This document shows, piece by piece, positions 62,085 through 64,000 of a stretch of 64,000 nucleotides of DNA. Source of the stretch: Phaenicophaeus curvirostris (lineage: Eukaryota > Chordata > Aves > Cuculiformes > Cuculidae). The stretch lies in NCBI RefSeq assembly GCF_032191515.1, contig NC_091398.1:27567443-27631442 (forward strand). Reading direction: 5' to 3'. Every line of letters starts with the position of its first letter. The stretch's first letter is position 1. Below the pieces are notes generated by a model that saw only the letters and a program-made list of their open reading frames with translations, was not told the origin of the DNA and did no database searches. The position numbers were made by a program, and so were the translations under genes.

Positions 62085-62215
62085 GGCCTGCTGGCTTTCT
62101 TGGAAATAAGGTACTTAAGTCCTTGTGAAGTTTTAGGCGTGGACGACTTACCCAAGGTCCTGCACAAACCATCTGCAGAGCTGAGGTCTGAATGCAACTG
62201 CACTAAATTTGACAC
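62085..62215. mobile_element. MIR-like or other ancient amniote SINE (probable)
   Basis: The + strand has AAATAAGGTACTTAAGTCC, then GACTTACCCAAGGTCCTGCAC, then ATCTGCAGAGCTGAGGTCTG. The second and third phrases follow the MIR-type core (gacttgcccaaggtcacac...gcagagctgaggattgaa). The first resembles the ttaggtacctaagtcc phrase often found ahead of it in turtle and bird repeats. The copy is short and highly diverged. Confidence 0.5.
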
Positions 62216-63068
62216 CGTCGCTTTACAAAGAACAGTTTCATCTGGGTACGCATAAAGTAAGGGTCTTTTTTTTCTATGCTATATATCATCTGATTCTTTG
62301 TTCTTGTAATGCTTTTGCTGGACACAAATAGAGTTTTTGTTTGTTACCATACACAGATACTCCATAGTCACACCCTCACACACACAAAAAAATGAGAGTT
62401 TGAAGTTCAATTATGAACCATTAGCATATCTAGTCAAATAAGAGAGTTATAAAGAATAGAAATTAACCTGTATATCTAGGGTCTGTTGTTGCAGGATGGG
62501 TGCTGGCTTGTTTTGCCACAGGTTTCCACCTGTACCTCAGGCTGGTTATTCAGTTCCTATTCCAGATATGGTCTGTATGAACTTGTTAGTTCACATGCTG
62601 TGCCTCACGCTTGATTTCCTGTTAGCAACTCTGCACACACCATGGCTTTAGTTTGGAGCATCCCAACAGTGAGATGAACAGTCTGTCTGCTGGCTTCATC
62701 TCGACCAGCACTGCTGGCTCCATGCACTGGCTCTGCAAATTCACAGTTACCAAAAGCAGCATAGATAAAAATGTTCAGTTCCCTGACAGTAGAGTCATGA
62801 GGAAGAGGAAATGGATATGTCCTCCCAGAAACAAATCATGTTTAATTTATTTAGCTTGGCAAAAGAAAAAGTGTGAAGACCAAGAAGGCACAAAGGCAGC
62901 AGAAAACGATGCAATGCTAATGTTATTTTTAATGGACATAAATTAGCTATGGATACATTTACAACAGAAATTGGATGGTGGTTTCTGACCTTTGGAGGGA
63001 CAAAAGTCCAGAACTCCCTCCAAACAGCTGGAGGCTTTTTAAAAGACCTGATTTTATTTAAGAGATTA

Positions 63069-63103
63069 TGAGGAAAAATGAACATTTTGAGGAAAAATGA
63101 ACA
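63069..63103 (+). repeat. 16-bp direct repeat, 19-bp period
   Basis: TGAGGAAAAATGAACA occurs exactly at 63069-63084 and 63088-63103, separated by TTT. A local tandem duplication. Confidence 0.9.
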
Positions 63104-63609
63104 AATGACTGTGGGATGCTAAAAGAGCTGCTAAATACTAGGTAGCCAGAGGGATTTGGCTGTGAACACTGCCAATAGCTCAGCATGTAAGATGTAGGAT
63201 GTCTTGTCTCCGGGCTATTCTGGTGTTTATCCTACTGTACCCTTTCAAATTAGCCAGATTCCAGCAACATTTTATATAATGTATGTGAGCCAGAACACAG
63301 TGAAGGAGGTAAGAGGTTTTTTTATTATTATTTTCACACTCAAACAGTAGATTCATGTAGGCAAAATGAGTCACAGTATTTGAAATGTCTAAATTAGATG
63401 TCATTAATATAGCTTTGCATGTGTTTGTGTGCTAATTTGTATTTATCATCAAAGCAAAAAGATGTGGTAAAGAGCAGGTGACAAGCTTTCACCAAAGTGT
63501 CTACTACAACCATTTGCTAATGATAAAAGCAGTTAGAATATCTTTAAGAGATGAAAGAGATTTTCTGATCAACTGAAAGAAGTCTGGAGGTTAACCAACT
63601 CCTCACATT

Positions 63610-63626
63610 CATGTATGTATGTATGA
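63610..63626. repeat. (ATGT)n microsatellite
   Basis: About four ATGT units. Simple repeat. Confidence 0.85.
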
Positions 63627-64000
63627 AACCCATAAGCAGATAGCTTTGATATACTCTAAATGGTTTGGGGTGGCAGATTTTAACAGCTTGTTGGTATTCT
63701 GTGAGTCAAAACTCTTTTGAAATGTGTAAAGCTAATATGTTCTTGACAACAATGAAGTGCTAACACTTGGTTTCAGGGATTCCTGCTGGAAGTCAGGGAT
63801 ATTCCTTTCTCAGTCAGTAAAGCTGTATCTTCAGGTGTGTATCAAACAACCCCAGAGGGGAAAAAAGGAAAGAAAGGTAGCGATTTTTACGGAAAAAAAA
63901 GAGAAAAAAGCAGTTATTCTTAACATTTATAAAGTGACATAATTCCAACATGCACAATTACAATCCAACCTACTCATCATCTCCACAGTGGTTACCATTG

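Larger units (their letters stand above)
62216..64000. other. Unique DNA to the window end
   Basis: No gene supported. The frame at 62653-62946 (97 codons) lacks any recognised domain. A 16-bp direct repeat lies at 63069-63103 and an (ATGT)n tract at 63610-63626. Confidence 0.5.

Noticed and set aside
1..64000. Prokaryotic features (operons, CRISPR, riboswitches, ribosome-binding sites)
   Set aside because: CR1 LINEs, ERV LTRs, microsatellites and the lack of dense coding show a vertebrate nuclear genome, so such features were not called.

Overview
The window reads as AT-rich, CpG-poor vertebrate nuclear DNA, most likely from a bird. The main evidence is a set of CR1 LINE fragments. One at 15361-15598 ends in the 3' octamer-type tail (ATCATAGAATCATAGAATC on the + strand) that is characteristic of avian CR1. 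Two ERV long terminal repeats of a type familiar from bird genomes support this. The species cannot be named from the sequence. There is no bacterial gene organisation, and no rRNA, tRNA, CRISPR array or operon was seen.

No protein-coding gene can be supported. Open frames are short (150 codons at most), lie on both strands at random, and match chance expectation for this base composition. The only recognisable coding matter is dead reverse-transcriptase sequence inside CR1 copies at 4074-4865 and 37966-38848, both on the minus strand.

Layout: 1-2887 unique sequence; 2888-3571 a solo ERV LTR with near-matching 5-bp flanks; 3945-4900 CR1 with an RT remnant; 4901-15360 unique DNA with simple repeats and one decayed CR1-like piece near 11.3 kb; 15361-15598 a young CR1 3' end; 15599-25384 unique DNA with two exon-like segments; 25385-25690 a decayed LTR 3' half; 25691-34170 unique DNA with a 17-bp minisatellite; 34171-34545, 37868-38848 and 41100-41355 three further CR1 copies; 44400-44476 an ancient CR1-type tail; 44477-55842 unique DNA with a 22-nt poly-T tract; 55843-56115 and 62085-62215 MIR-like ancient SINE remains; 57445-57540 another ancient amniote repeat; 59935-60005 a short plus-strand CR1 end.

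The window is best read as intergenic or deep intronic DNA. Seven of the eight CR1-type copies whose orientation can be read lie on the minus strand. This is weakly compatible with an intron of a plus-strand gene, but the sample is too small to prove it. No new biological system was found. The observations most worth checking are an unexplained duplicated segment of about 55 bp (35975 and 37327), two exon-like segments with strong splice motifs (20466-20600 and 22017-22093), and a poly(A)-abutted open frame on the minus strand (52844-53191).
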